Position numbers and translations under genes: made by a program
In this document: positions 10,474 through 26,400 of the stretch, one piece after another
How positions within the stretch are numbered: position 1 is the stretch's first letter
Layout of the letters: every line of letters starts with the position of its first letter
Notes under the pieces: generated by a model
The model's database searches: none
Seen by the model: only the letters and a program-made list of their open reading frames with translations
Told to the model about the DNA's origin: nothing
NCBI RefSeq assembly: GCF_000091045.1
Contig: NC_006680.1
Coordinates: forward strand, 455,001-519,000
Direction of reading: 5' to 3'
From: Cryptococcus deneoformans JEC21
Lineage: Eukaryota; Basidiomycota; Tremellomycetes; Tremellales; Cryptococcaceae
DNA length: 64,000 bases

Positions 10474-12750
10474 ATGAAATCTCTCAGGCGGTCTTTGAAC
10501 AACGAAAAGAACAGCAGTTCCCCTCAACCTTCGCCCCCACTACCGATCACCTACTCCGGGAATCCTCATGCCCTCGGCAGACCAGCTGAAAAAGTAGCAC
10601 CTCCGCAAAAAGTGATTAAAGCGCTCACCTCCCATCAAAGCACGAATCCACAAGAGCTGAGTTACAACAAGGGCGATTTCTGGTATGTGACAGGAGAAAG
10701 GGATGTCTGGTTCGAGGCGTTGAGTAAGTCGTAATGTTGTAAGGCGAGAGACGCGTCGTGTCGGCTTTGGCTAATAAACTATAGATCCACTCACTGGATC
10801 AAGGGGGCTGGTGCCCAAGCTTGATTTTGAGGAGTTTGTAAAGGGCGGTAGGCATCCTGCAGGTCAGAGGTCGGTGGATCATGGAAGGTAAGGAATTTCA
10901 TGTTCAAACGCCACGGCGTTGGCGAGTATTGATAAATTCAGTATCAGACCAAACACCCCGTCCCATAGTTCTGGCTCTCAAAAAGATGTACCCAAAGCGG
11001 GTCCAATCTTGTCGCCGCCTGCCTCTGCTGACGAAACCCGAACACAGAAAAGCCCGTAGGCGTTGAATCTTCTTCTGTTTGCTGAACTTGTATCTGACTC
11101 GATTACAGAGTGTACGCCATTGTGCAGTATGACTTTCGAGCTGAAAGACCAGACGAGCTGGAAGCCAAGAAAGGAGAACCCATTGTCATCATGGCGCAGA
11201 GCAATCATGAATGGTGCGTCATCTACACCAGTCATCAGTAGTAAAGGCTCAAAGTTCTGTTCAGGTTCGTTGCCAAACCTATCGGGCGTCTTGGTGGCCC
11301 AGGTTTGATCCCCGTCGCCTTTGTAGAAGTCAGAGATCCTAAAACTGGGCAGCTTATTGAGATTGAGCCAAACTCGATCCCCATGGTCGAAGAGTGGAAG
11401 AAGAAAACTGCGGAGTATAAGGCTGCAGCCATACCTCTCGGAAAACTTGATATAGCTCCTGGGCAGGGTGTCACCAACTCACCTTACGCCCCGGCACAAA
11501 CTACCCGGATTTCCGACTCTTATAGTTCGATGTCTCGCACAGGGTCTATGTCAACTACTTTGATTAACCCTCCCAGTGGGGCATCGTCTTCTTCCACCAC
11601 TCCTGCGCCCACTGAAAGATCCTCAAAGCAAACCCCCTATGTTCCTGTGAAGAACGAAATACTACCTCTCGGCGACTTGAAGTCAATGTCCGTTCCCTCG
11701 TTTCACCAAGAGAATGGCGTATATTGGTTCCGCCTTCAGGTCACATTTGTCCCCGATGATCTTACCGCTTCTGCTTATACATTCGGTCTTTATCGATCAT
11801 ACGAAGACTTTTACGACTTTCAGATTGCTCTTCTCGATACATTCCCTCTCGAAGCTGGTCGATCTGGTTCCGCCGATGGTCGCTCTACGCCGGAGCGTAT
11901 TTTGCCGTATATGCCCGGTCCAGTGGATTACGAGATTGATGACGAATTGACTGAATACCGAAGGGAAGAGTTAGATGTGTATGTCAAAGAGCTGCTTGAT
12001 CTGAAGTCCAAGGGTGCCGGCTTTATCCTTCGACATGAATTATTTAGGGCATTCTTTGCTACTCGACATGGTGATCACTTTGAGAAAGTGTCGAGACAAG
12101 ATGCCCTGGGAGAGCTAGAAGAGCAGTTGGCAGATGTCAGACTGGAGGACTATGGTGCTTTAACAAACGATATGAGATCCCAGTCAGTCACATCACCACA
12201 CTCCCAGTCCCCCAACCAATACCGCCATTCTCCACAAGCTTATCAACAGCACGCCGTATCGAAGAGCATGTCATCACGTGGCGCATCACCTCTTCCCCCC
12301 ATTAATACAAACCCTCATCATTCGTCGAGACCTGACTCGTCGGCCTATCCCACATCCGGCAGGCAGTCCGCCACGGCGCATTATGTTTCCGGCGGGCCTT
12401 CCACAGCCAACACGACGTCGTCATGGGGTATGGGTGCTGGAGGTCCTTCAACTTCTACGAGCGCCACTACACCCGGTACTGCACCTCAATCTGGTCCGCC
12501 GCCATACATCAAGATAAAAATTTATGATAGGGCTACTGATGACCTTATCGCCATACGAGTACATTCAGCTGTGACGTTTGCCGAGTTGTCTGACAAAGTG
12601 CGAGCGAGGCTAGGACCGGGGGTTACAATGTTGAGATATAGAGTATCGATGGATAGCGGAGAAGGTTATAGGGAGCTGATGGATGATAAGGATCTGAAAA
12701 ATTGGTTGAGGACTGAGGGCCAAAAGTTGGTCCTGTATGCCGAGCAATGA
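10474..12750 (+). CDS. BEM1: Polarity scaffold Bem1 (SH3-SH3-PX-PB1)
   Basis: Five exons; introns at 10724-10784, 10888-10941, 11056-11108 and 11214-11264; 685 residues. The domain order is diagnostic. SH3-1 (about 45-115) contains ALTSHQSTNPQELSYNKGDFW and GLVPKLDFEEF. SH3-2 (about 155-220) begins VYAIVQYDFRAERPDELEAK and ends GPGLIPVAFVEV. The PX domain (about 300-440) includes YWFRLQVTF and RSYEDFYDFQIALLD. The PB1 domain at the C-terminus (about 605-685) includes IKIKIYDRATDDLIAIRV. In fungi Bem1 tethers the Cdc42 GEF Cdc24 (through PB1) to PAK kinases (through SH3-2) and to phosphoinositide membranes (through PX), building the Cdc42 polarity site. A Ser-rich linker lies between PX and PB1. 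Confidence is high because all four domains are present in order. Confidence 0.95.
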
Positions 12751-13239
12751 GGTGTTGTGGATTATCCTTATGAGGTGGAAGTGAAGGAATAGAAATGATG
12801 CTGTAGGCTATATCTGTACCAGTCATGTTTGAGATTAGGGTTACATATTACTTTGGAACATTAATGCAGGCGCATATTTCCGTGTCTTTTTAAAAGTATC
12901 GCATAGCGTCAGCGAACTTCTGTACGAATAAGAAGAACGGGAGACGCATATCAGGTATTGGTGCCACATCGAGATAATGCCGAAAATCCCGATGCTGGTG
13001 CAACGGTTCTGGGTGGCCCATTCGTTGTCATTATGCTTGAAACCTCGAATTCCAAGGCATCGATTCAGCTTCTGTTTTTCCTCTTTCTTCCATCCGGAAA
13101 GGATTGTTCAGACCGAAGCACACTGCGTACTGCACCACAAGTCTCAAGGAAATAGCACTGCCAAAATCTTAGATTAGGACGGGGGATTGGAGAAGGTATA
13201 CTCTCACATTACAAGACCTTAAATTATTGTCATTTCATA
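12751..13239. other. Intergenic, about 490 bp
   Basis: Tandem spacing between BEM1 and CEF1. It contains the BEM1 3' UTR and CEF1 promoter. No coding or RNA signal seen. Confidence 0.4.
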
Positions 13240-16066
<2,827 letters not shown>

Positions 16067-16406
16067 AAGTGCAAACATATTATTGGTATATCAATGCATT
16101 GTTGTCATATTGGTTGTGTGATGTTCGATTAGGACTTGTTGATGTGCTATGCAGAGCCTATCATCATGTAAAAACTGCTGAGGGCAAGCGGAGCTGTGTT
16201 AAAAGCTTAAGTGAGGGGTTGATCATATTTGTCACATTAAATAACCCCCAAATTAAAGAGCCGTTTGAGCGGCGGAGGAAGCCGCGCTGATAAAGATTTA
16301 TTTTGTTGGACATTTTTGGAAGGTCATGTAAATTACTCCACGGGAAACTTGATATATAATCAATAGTCGATTATTCGGCAAATACACTTTCAACAAAGTA
16401 TTTAAA
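16067..16406. other. Intergenic, about 340 bp
   Basis: CEF1 3' UTR and NMD3 promoter. AT-rich near 16300-16400. Nothing else recognised. Confidence 0.4.
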
Positions 16407-18368
16407 ATGGTGGCAATGGAGTACACCCCAGATGCAGCGGGGCAGGAGAGCTACATTCTATGTGCCGACTGTGGGACAGTCATCTCAAGTGCCAACGGCG
16501 CTGGACTTTGTAAGAAATTATCTGCTTGCGACTGGTACAGTAGCTAATGAGAGTTGGTGAAAGGTGTTGGTTGTTTGAGAAATACTGTGGATATTACCGA
16601 GGGCATCCCCAAAGAAGCCACACTCAACTTTTGTCGAGGATGTGAAAAGTTTTTGTCGCCACCCAATACCTGGATTGCCGTTCAGCCGGAATCTCGAGAG
16701 TTGCTTGGTAAGTGAAATGATTGTTGTTGCAATGGCGCGAGAGCTCATCGCCATTTCATAGCTATCTGTCTTAAAAAAATCGCCCGGCCTTTGATGAAGG
16801 TTCGACTCATCGACGCATCTTTCATCTGGACCGAACCCCACTCCCGACGTATCAAACTCAAGATTACAATTCAAAAAGAAGTTCTCGCCCATACTGTCTT
16901 GCAACAAACTTTCGAGCTTACTCTCGTTGTTCACACCGGGCAATGTCCTTCGTGTACAAGGTTAGCAGCAAAAAATACCTGGAAAGCCAGTGTACAAGTT
17001 CGACAGAAGGTCACGCACAAGAGAACCTTTTTGTGGTTGGAACAGTTGATCTTGAAGCACAATGCCCATAAGTGAGTCTTGCTATGTTCTGCTGAAAGGC
17101 TCATGCTAATAAAACGCTGTAGGGACACAATCAATATTGCGGAGAAGAGGGACGGCTTGGATTTCTTCTATTCCGAGAGGAACAATGCCATCAAGATGTG
17201 TGAATTCCTTGCTGGTGTCGTCCCTGTTAGGTACGGCGTGTTACCGACATCCTGAAAGCGATGGCTCATACATGATATTGCAGAGTCAAATCGTCTGAGC
17301 AGCTTATTTCATCCGATACTCATTCCAACACTTCCAACTACAAGTTTACTTATTCCGTCGAGATTGTCCCTGTCTGTAAGGATGATTTGGTCTGCTTACC
17401 CAAGTCACTTGCTCGTGCTTGGGGCAACATTTCGTAAGTTGCAACTCTATCTCATCTGAGATTTGATCCTAACATGCCTGCCATCTAGTCCGCTTACTAT
17501 TTGCTCCCGTGTGGGCAACACTATCCACTTGCTTGACCCAATGACTCTTCAGCAAACTGATGTAGCTGCCCCTGTCTATTGGCGCCAGCCTTTCGACTCC
17601 CTCACCACCGTTGCGGACCTTGTTGAATTCATTGTGCTTGACGTTGAGCCTTCAGGGCCAGTCCGAGGCAAATATGTGCTTGCCGATGCACAGGTTACCC
17701 GGTCCAGTTCGACAGGTAATAATGCCGATGACGATGGAATGGGCGACGATGGTATCTACCACACTAGGACTCATTTGGGCGGTATCCTGCAACCCGGAGA
17801 CACTGTCCTCGGTTATCACCTTACCAACGCCAATTTCAACTCTGATTCCTTTGAAGCGCTTGAAAGCGGTAGAATCCCTGATGTTATACTCGTCAAGAAG
17901 ACTTACCCCAACAGGCGCAAGAAATCCAGGCCCAGAAATTGGAAGCTTCGTTCCATCGCGAAGGAAGCGGAGGATGTGCAGGATGGTACCGTCGGTCGAG
18001 GTGCCCTGGGAAGGCGAGGAGGTGTGGACCAAAAGAACGTCGAAAGAGACTACGAACTATTCTTGCGAGACCTGGAAGAGGACAAAGAGATGCGTGCCGT
18101 CATCAATCTTTACAAGGCAGATGCGCCAGAGGAAGGAGAAGACGAGGCTATGGCCGTCGAAAAGAAGCCCGGCTCGGGTCTGCATGGTGGGAAGAGAAGA
18201 AATGGGCTTGCAAAACAAGCTCAGCATGGTATGGATGTCGATGACGATGAGGCCGTGGGAGAAGAGGATGAAGATGACGAGGAAGAGGATTTCCCTGAAA
18301 TCGATATGGACGAGTTGTTGGAGAACTTTGAAGAGCTTGACATGGATGACGGTGCAGAGGTTCTGTAA
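16407..18368 (+). CDS. NMD3: 60S ribosomal subunit export adaptor Nmd3
   Basis: Six exons; introns at 16510-16563, 16708-16761, 17072-17122, 17231-17283 and 17434-17488; 564 residues. The N-terminus carries the CxxC zinc-binding series of Nmd3: ILCADCGTVI, GLCVGCLRN, NFCRGCEKFL, and later GQCPSCTRL. The middle contains the conserved DGLDFFYSERNNAIKMCEFL and the VPVCKDDLVCLP region. The tail is basic then very acidic (EDEDDEEEDFPEIDMDELLENFEELDMDD is its character), where the leucine-rich export signal lies in this family. Nmd3 binds the nascent 60S subunit in the nucleus and recruits the exportin Crm1. Length fits fungal orthologues. A 422-codon plus-strand reading in another frame (17611-18879) is a shadow of this gene. 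Confidence 0.95.
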
Positions 18369-18468
18369 ACAATCAATAGTAGTCTTTTTGCCATGTACCG
18401 CCGATACCCAGAGATCGCATAATAATGAAGTATCACATTTCTACTGGCTACAAGAATCTATTTTTACC

Positions 18469-19663
18469 CTACTGCTGAGAGAGGGCTTTGCTAATCCTCC
18501 GCACTTCCTTGTCAATGTCATTATAGAATTGCTCATCATCGGTGTACCTAGGGTTCCATCCAATACTCTTACTCCTGTCCGCAACACCCCTAGAGTTGCT
18601 ACCAGAATAATAACTCCCATTAAAGTATTGGTCGATCTCGTCCTTGGTAAATGCGGTAGGGGTAGATTCAGTGCCCTCGGGAACCGCCTTGTGAGTTATG
18701 AGAGACTGGCCGACAGCGGAAGCCGCGCCAAAGAGAGTATATTCGCCAGAGATACCAAAGTAATATCCTGCTGGACCGTGGCCGATAATAGGCCTAGGGA
18801 CAGTAGCCTTCTCCCAAACAAGACCGTAGAGCTTGCTAAGATCGGCGATACAGACATGAGGCCAGATGTTAGCACCTAATAACTGGTCAGCTCTGGTCGA
18901 TTAACCACAAAATAAAGGAAACCTTACCTTTGCCAACGACACCGGCTCGCTTCCTCTTAATAGAAATCTCAATCAATTGAGGCATTTGTTGAGATGTGGG
19001 GTGAGAAAGACCCTTCTCGAAAACTTCTCCTCGAGCAAATCCCCAAATAGTAGAAGGAAGGATGATGTAAGACTTGATTATTCCGGCTTGGTCAGCCTTG
19101 ACGATCTCAAGGTCAACATTACGGTGAGGAGCCGTGTCAGCCACTTCAGTGATAGAGTGAAGAGCAGGGCCGAATCGGGTAGCAGGGGAGGGGTTGAGGT
19201 CGGTGTAGATCTGCGCTTGCATGAATATGGAACGTTGAATAAACGAGTGTCAACGTACAGTGTCAGTGGGGTATTCTCCCCGAGCGTCATCTGCCAAGAC
19301 GCCAGTGCCACTGGTCTGGATCAAGAGAGGCCTGTGACCACTCTTCTCCTTCCTCTTCTTCATACCTTCCAAGATGGCCCTCATACCGGCAAGGTCGTCG
19401 GCGTTCGCACAGGAGACGACGACATCGTGGTCGGCAGCGGCATCTCGGAGCTTGTCATACTCTTCGAGTGAGCCAAGGAGAGGAACAATTGTGACATTGT
19501 GCTTTCTAGCAATCTCGAGAGAAGTGAACCTATTGATCTTGGCTGGGTCTCGGATGAGAACAGTGATCTTGGATGGAGGTGTGCTGGATGTGATGACAGC
19601 TTCGAGGGCTGTGCCTCCGATGTAGCCAGTAGCACCTGTGAGAAAGACGGATTTTCCAGACAT
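18469..19663 (-). CDS. NAD(P)-binding Rossmann-fold protein (NmrA/atypical epimerase-like), 364 aa
   Basis: Three exons; introns at 19211-19258 and 18876-18927. The N-terminus SVFLTGATGYIGGTALEAV carries the TGATGYIG dinucleotide-binding motif, followed by VLIRDP after the second strand and a DVVVSCANADD segment. Further on are LLIQTSGTGVLADD and IILPSTIWGFARGE, which resemble atypical short-chain dehydrogenases. The catalytic Tyr-x-x-x-Lys is not obvious: this points to an NmrA-like or atypical epimerase branch with an uncertain substrate. No signal peptide; cytosolic is likely. The start is at a Met preceded on the coding strand by a run of adenines in the 5' UTR. It is divergent from the DeSI-thioredoxin gene with about 450 bp between starts. 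A specific reaction cannot be named. Confidence 0.8.
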
Positions 19664-20117
19664 AGTTGTTGTTGCTGTGGGGTTTTTTTTTTTTTATTGA
19701 ATGTATACGTTAATGAAGATGAAATTGCGAAAGAAGGGGTCGCAAGAAAAGGGGTGTCTTTATACGGAGCGGAACGCAGGGAGGGGCGGAGATGTGAGCC
19801 TATGATGCCATCGACGTCTCCACGTGGGGCTCCGCCCAAAAGACTCAGCTGGCTCCCTCGGCCCGATTGTGGCACTTCTTACCTCCACCTTTTGCTTTGT
19901 CATCATTCGACGTTTCGTTAATTAGAAGTACTGGCTCTGTGGTCCCGATCTCAGTGCGTTACCTTTTTACTTTATTTTCTTCTAGAACTTGCGACGACCT
20001 TCGCTTACGTGTTCCACCATCTTATCGATTAGATACTGCACTCCCCGTTATATTAGCAGCTTAGACTTTTCTAGACGTTTTGCCACCCCTTATCCCGTCT
20101 CACCCTGTGCATAGGAT
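19664..20117. other. Divergent promoter region, about 450 bp
   Basis: Serves the NmrA-like gene (minus) and the DeSI-thioredoxin-PUL gene (plus). A T-run of about 14 nt near 19683-19696 lies in the 5' UTR of the minus-strand gene. The plus-strand side is pyrimidine-rich just before the start. No RNA gene seen. Confidence 0.4.
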
Positions 20118-22225
20118 ATGTCCAAGGTTCAGCTATACGTTTATGATCTCTCTCACGGTCTCGCCAAGAGCATGTCCCTTATGCTCACTGGCAAACAAAT
20201 TGATGGTATCTGGTATGTAATATCTGCTTGTCCTTAAGTGGACCTGGAGCTTTATGCAGTTGCTGATCATCCTTTTGGGTTAGGCATACCTCAGTTGTCG
20301 CTTTTGGCCGCGAAATATACTATGGACAGGGTGTCCTCGAGTCCAAGCCGGGGGCGACTCACCATGGTCAACCTTTACAAATTTTAGATGTCGGTGAAAC
20401 TCATATAGACGAAGCAACATTCAATGAGTATCTTTCGAGTCTGAGTGGAATGTACACGCCTAGCAAATACCACTTGATTGAATTCAACTGCAACCACTTT
20501 ACGGCCGATGTCGTGGGCTTCTTAACTGGAGCAGAAATCCCAGCTTGGATTAGTAGTGAGTTTTTTAAGACTTCCTCTAATGATGATATTGACAACATTT
20601 GAAGGTCTTCCCTCCGAATTTCTCTCAACACCTTTCGGACAGGCTATGAAACCCCAAATAGACGCAATGTTCCGTGGTCCTACAGCACAGCGTCCTATCC
20701 CTGACAAAATTAGCAGCGCCAATGCTTCGCCAGCACCTTCCATTGGCTCCTCATCTGCACCTGGGGGTGATACTGCTGCGGCTGGCCCTTCTCTTTCTTC
20801 TACATTACTACAGTCAATCGCCGCGCAAGCTACTGCTCAGACAACTGGCCAATCTACCGCAGCCAATGGATCATCCAAACAACCTCTCAACCCTGAAACA
20901 TCACCTCTCACTCTCGTTTCATCTACTGCCAACTTCCATTCCATCCTCTCGCAGCACTCTGCTGTCGTCGTAAATTTTACTAACACACCATCATGCCCCC
21001 CTTGCCGGGTCATCAAACCCGTCTATGAGTCGATCGCTAGCTATCATTCTGCCGTCTATGGAGCCAAGGGTGCTCGATTTGTGGAGGTCGAATTAGGAAT
21101 TGGGCAGGGCCGAGAGATTGCGGGTACTTATGGTGTGCAGGCCACTCCGACCTTTATGTTCTTCAAGGATGGCAAAAAAGTCGGCGAGATGAAAGGCGCT
21201 GCCAAAAGGGAACTGGAGAACAAAGTTGAACAATTCTTAGAGGAGTGCTATCCGACTCACCCCCACCGCAGAATGTATCTTCCCGCGGTTGAAGGATTGC
21301 CAAAAAGAGCGATCACAGTTAGCAACCTGCCCAATTATCCGGCTTTGTTGAACAAGCTCGAAGGGTTCTTAGCGGACAAGGGAAAGACAGAAAGCTTCAT
21401 GGTTCTAAAAAACGAAGTGGTACCATTCCTAGAGGGCAAGAGTCTTTCTGAAACAGAATTGGCTGCTCTGCTTCAGAAGTGGTCTGCTGCCACCCAAGAC
21501 TTGCTGCCTGCTCTTCAGCCAACAGAAACTTTCCCTTTAATCGATCTCTGGCGAATTGCCCTTCAATGCCAACCAATCATTCCCTTCATTGGTTTGGGGC
21601 TCTCGACCGCCTCAAGCAACGCTGAACCCATCACCAGTATCATTTCTCTTGCTTCAAACACTTTCTCTTCTTCTCCAGAAGCCATACCCAAACCCTTCAT
21701 CCTCACTGTCCTTCGTCTTCTCACAAACTTCACATCTTGCGTTGAACTGACAAACCTTGTGCTCGCGCATGATGGTAATGTTTCTACGTCTGAGCAGCTC
21801 ATCAGCGTGTTGGTAGAGTCTCTTCTGTATCCCGATGTGGGTGTAAGAAGCGCGGCTGCTGGTGTAGCGTTTAACATTGGTCTCTGGAGGCATCATAACG
21901 TTGTAGAAGAGACTCCAAATGTGGATTGGGAGCTTGAGGTGGTCAGTGGTTTAGTAGAAGCTCTTGACCGGGAAGAGGATGAGGACGTCGGTGAGTTGCA
22001 CTATCTTGACTACAATATGCGATCCATTACTAATGTATGTGAACAGCTCATCGTCTTCTTGCAGCCCTTGCTTTGGAGATCTACCTTTCTCCAAGCTATG
22101 AAGATAACGTTCAGCCGATGCTGCAGGTCTTGGAAGCATCCAATAAGATTGAGAAGAGATGTAAGGTTTGGAAGAGGAAAGAGGTTAAGAAGGTGGGAGA
22201 AGAGATCGCTAGAAAGCTTTGCTAA
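20118..22225 (+). CDS. Three-domain protein: PPPDE/DeSI peptidase - thioredoxin - PUL
   Basis: Four exons; introns at 20213-20283, 20556-20604 and 21991-22046; 643 residues. The N-terminal PPPDE (DeSI-type) cysteine peptidase domain spans about 1-140: it begins [13 protein letters not shown], has a candidate catalytic His at residue 33 (IWHTSVV) and Cys at 101 (EFNCNHF), the spacing expected for the family. A thioredoxin-like domain follows at about 230-345 with active-site CPPC near residue 253 and the cis-Pro loop QATPTFMFF. The remaining C-terminal 250 residues are helical and read as a PUL domain, which binds Cdc48/p97 in Ufd3/PLAA. PPPDE proteins remove SUMO or ubiquitin; PUL would link this to Cdc48. 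This architecture has been noted in fungi. All key residues are present, so an active enzyme is likely. Confidence 0.85.
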
Positions 22226-23433
22226 GCCACTACCAAATAGACGTTGCTTGTAGATACAACAAAGACACGATCCTGAATTGTTGCACATTATGTATATTTC
22301 TACTCACGAACAAGCTTAGCCACTTTACTGCCAAGAAGCGCGATGGGTTTGAAATGAATCTTCTATTTCATCCGCTTCTGGGCTTCTGCTTTTTCCAATG
22401 CACTTGCAAAATATGTCGATTACTCCATTATTTACGTTGAGTACTTATGGAAGATAAAAACAGTAGCGAATAGGGATAAAAGCGGGCGAAGCTCCCTCCA
22501 GGATGTAGTAGTACGCAATCGGATCGACTTGTTGTTATCATCACTGGTCATGATTGTGGTGACCATTTTACCAGCAGCATACGAAAACATATCTTCGAGA
22601 CTATGACGGTGCAGAGAGCTTAACTAGCAAATGCCAACTGTGAAGCTAAGACTGAGAACGAACGAACCTAATTAAATGAACAGCGAAATCATGTTCAGTT
22701 GATTAATTAGTGATGACCGTCTTGCAAACTTCGAAGAAGTCCAGAGAGAAGAAGAGCACGGAGTGGCATCCACCGAGCACCAGTGCGAACACTCAGGGGA
22801 GGTGATGTGCCATCATGAGGTTACGCCAAAAGTGGCCAAACAACGGGATATTTCACGTCTTTCCCTGTACGGCAAAAACTCGTAGGACCCTTGATTTTGA
22901 TTGGCCTTGGGTGTTGCACCGTAGAACTTTCGCTTCCGCGCCTGATTTCTGGCATTTAGCTCAGGGTAGTTATGATTTTGGTAAACAAGGGCTACAAGAT
23001 ACAGGAAGCGAGAATTCTCCTTGCATGTAGCTCGTGGCTGAATCCCCGATTCTGTCTGCGCCTGCGCGCCCCTCTCACCAGCCATTTTCGACTTCTACGC
23101 AGCTGACTTGCACATCTCATGCTTTTGTCATTCCTTACGACAGCTTCCTTCTACTATTCCTTGTTTTTAACCGCATTATAGTCTTTCTTTACCTACCGAT
23201 ACACCACTAGACTCGACAGTACGAGGGACGAGGCTACGACACTATCGACGACTCCTCGACGAATACAAACGGCTCTTGTTTGCGCTGAATTTTGCAACAA
23301 ACACCACCCACGACTTAATCCAGTAACGCAGTAAACGACAACGGCCCCTCTGTTGTTCATCATTCGGCTTGTATCGTGCCTTTGCGAGTATACTAAAGCC
23401 CAGTAATCAACGCAATACGCGACGCAAACGACA
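22226..23433. other. Intergenic, about 1.2 kb
   Basis: Contains the 3' UTR of the DeSI-thioredoxin-PUL gene and a long leader/promoter of the Gin4/Hsl1-type kinase. The last 330 bp are pyrimidine-rich on the plus strand, typical of a long 5' UTR. No gene recognised. Confidence 0.4.
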
Positions 23434-26400
23434 ATGCCGTCATCAGCAAACGCCCACGACGGCGCTGCGAGACAGGCTACAGTTACAAGAAAGAGGACCA
23501 ACGGGTCTAGTACGCGCGACGAGAAGCAGTATATTGGACAATGGCGTATAGGGAGGACGATTGGGAAAGGGAGTTCAGGTGGGTGTTGATATGACAGCAT
23601 CTGTTACACAACGGACGGCATCACGTCTGTGCACGATATGATAAAAAGGCTGATGTCTGTGCGTTACGCAATAGGCCGTGTCAAAATCGCCAAACACGCG
23701 GTGACAGGCAAATATGCGGCCATCAAAATCGTACCCAAGGGTTTGATCCTCAACTCTCGGATGTCCATGTCGGAGGCAGGTGCAAAGGCTGACAAGGTCC
23801 TGCTTGGTATTGAGAGGGAGATCGTAATTATGAAACTCATTGACCATCCCAACGTACTCAACTTGTATGATGTGTGGGAGACCAGCTCAGAACTGTGAGT
23901 AATCGAGAGATGCCCTGCTCCTATCCGTGTTTATCCTGTTGATCGACCATTAGTTATCTGATCATGGAATACGTGCCTGGAGGTGAACTATTTGATTATC
24001 TCGTCAAGCGCGGTCGACTCCCAGTGTCAGAAGCACTCCATTATTTCCAGCAAATCATCTACGCTGTCGACTATTGCCACCGCTTCAATATCTGTCATCG
24101 CGATCTCAAACCCGAGAACTTGCTTCTTGACAAGGACAAGAACATTAAAGTGGCAGATTTTGGAATGGCTGCTTGGGAGGCTGGCGAAAGAATGCTCGAA
24201 ACAAGCTGTGGTAGTCCCCATTACGCGAGTCCCGAGATCGTAGCAGTAAGTCCTTAACGAAAATTTCAGAGAGCTGGTCTGACGAGTATGCCGCAGGGCA
24301 AAGCATACCATGGTTCATCATCAGACATTTGGTCTTGTGGTATTATCCTGTTCGCACTTCTTACAGGTAGACTACCATTCGACGATGACAATATTCGATC
24401 CCTGCTGCAAAAAGTCAAGATCGGTATCTTTGAGATGCCTGACGAAATCAAGGATCCCGCCAGAGATTTATTGAGAAGGATGCTCGAGAGAGACCCGGAG
24501 AGACGTATAACCGTAAGTCGGGACCTTGCTCATTGCGGATATTAGCTTAAGACGGATCTTAGATGCCTGAGATTCTGAGCCACCCTTTCTTCATCTCACG
24601 GCCCCCTCGTCCTATTCCTGGGAGATCTCTCGTATCACCTCCTTCACTCGATGAAGTTGAACGCCCTGTGAACTCAGTCGACGAAATCGATCCCGATATC
24701 ATGGGCAACCTGAAAACTCTCTGGTCTGGAGTCTCGGATGAGGAAATCATCAAGGCGTTGATGTGTAAAGAGTAAGTCCAGTTTTACTTCCCATGAATGG
24801 TATCCAGAATGGCCTAACGCGCCCTATCAGCAAAACTTGGGAAAAAACCATATATCACCTTCTTATCAAGTACCGCAATAAGCATCTTGAGAACTACAAC
24901 ATGGAGGAAGAGGAATACGCGGAGGCTCGAGAACGTCGACAAGCACGAAAGCAATTACAGTCTAGTTCGTCCCCTGCTCGAAGAAAAGGCGTACCGGCTC
25001 AAGACCAATCTGCTCGTCTTGCACCTCTAGGAGAAAATGAGACTGTCGCCAACACCCCTGTTAAACGACCTCAGGCCCCGACCCCCAACAAGGCCTCTCG
25101 CAAGGCCCCTCCTGAATGTCCCACCCCGACTAAACAAGTATCTCAAGCTCGAAGCCCTGCAGGACCTCGTCCTGCTAACAGCAGAGGCAACTCTGGAGCT
25201 AGCAATTCTTCACAAGCCCCAGCAATCGTCTTGCAGGGTGCCACTCCTACCAAAGAATTGCCTCCTCCACACACCACTTCGTCCCATCCTCGTCCCGAAA
25301 TGATCACTACTCCTACTTCTCCAGCACCATTAAGCGTTCCACGCGTTGAAGACGCCAACTTGCAGACGTTCCTCAACCAGATTGCTGATCAGATGAACCG
25401 TTTCAGTGTCAGGTCGTCAGTGGCGTCACAGTCTTCCACTTCCAGCTCGGCTGTCTTGGGAAGTGACTATCAAGCTTGTCTCGCGTTTGCTGCGGGAGTG
25501 ACTCCCTCTGCCAACCCGTCGTCTTCTGTGACGGAAAGTGTCATTGAAGAGCAAGGGCAATTCGAGGATGCTGCCGATGACCAGACTGATACCGAGGTAG
25601 CTAGCATACACTCTGGTTTTACTGCATCAATTGCTCCTCAAAGCCCACTCGCAGGACTCGGTCTCGGTGCGCCCTCTGCCGCTGTCCGACCAGGATTGCA
25701 TCCTGTTGCCGGACCTAACCAGCAGAGATGGAGCTATGCTTCTTCTGCTGGGTCATCTTATCAAGGTTCTTCTGTGGGGTCGTACGCTCCCGTGGAGTCT
25801 CCTCAGTACATCCACAGCCCTCTGGAAGTCCAAGCTCCTGTCTTGCAAGCCGAGCGATCAGCACCCCGACCGCCTCCACGAGCTACGCGCCCCGCCCCTC
25901 CCCCTATTTCTAGGCCACTTCCTTTCAGCCCTGCTCAACAAACATATTCCGAGCCCACCGAATCCCTTCTCCCTCGTGACACATCTTATGTCATCATAGA
26001 TAATTCTGAGCTTCCTAGTGACGCCAGCCTCAGCTCTTGGGGTAGCAAGTCATCTGGCTTCAAAGCCCACCGAGGTTTGGATGGCTTTGGAATGCTTAAG
26101 AAGAAGAAGCTCAATGTGGAACCCGTCCCTTATTCTTATGGCAATCTCGGTTCTTCGGCGACATCACCTTTGAACTCACCGAAACGATCATGGTTCAACA
26201 ATCTTTTCAACTTTAAGCCTGCCACCTGCACCTTATTGTCAAGAGATAACGTTGCCAATACCCGCGAGAGGGTGCGGAAAATACTGCTCAGCATTGGCGT
26301 GAGGACAGCAGTGACGGAGATTGACGGGCACAAGGCGTTGAAGTGCAGACTAGACGAAGTTAGAGACAATGGCAATGTGACAACTAAGGGTGTGAGATTC

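Noticed and set aside
17611..18879. Long 422-codon plus-strand ORF overlapping NMD3
   Set aside because: It is an alternative frame of the NMD3 last exon and downstream UTR; composition is repetitive and no domain is seen.
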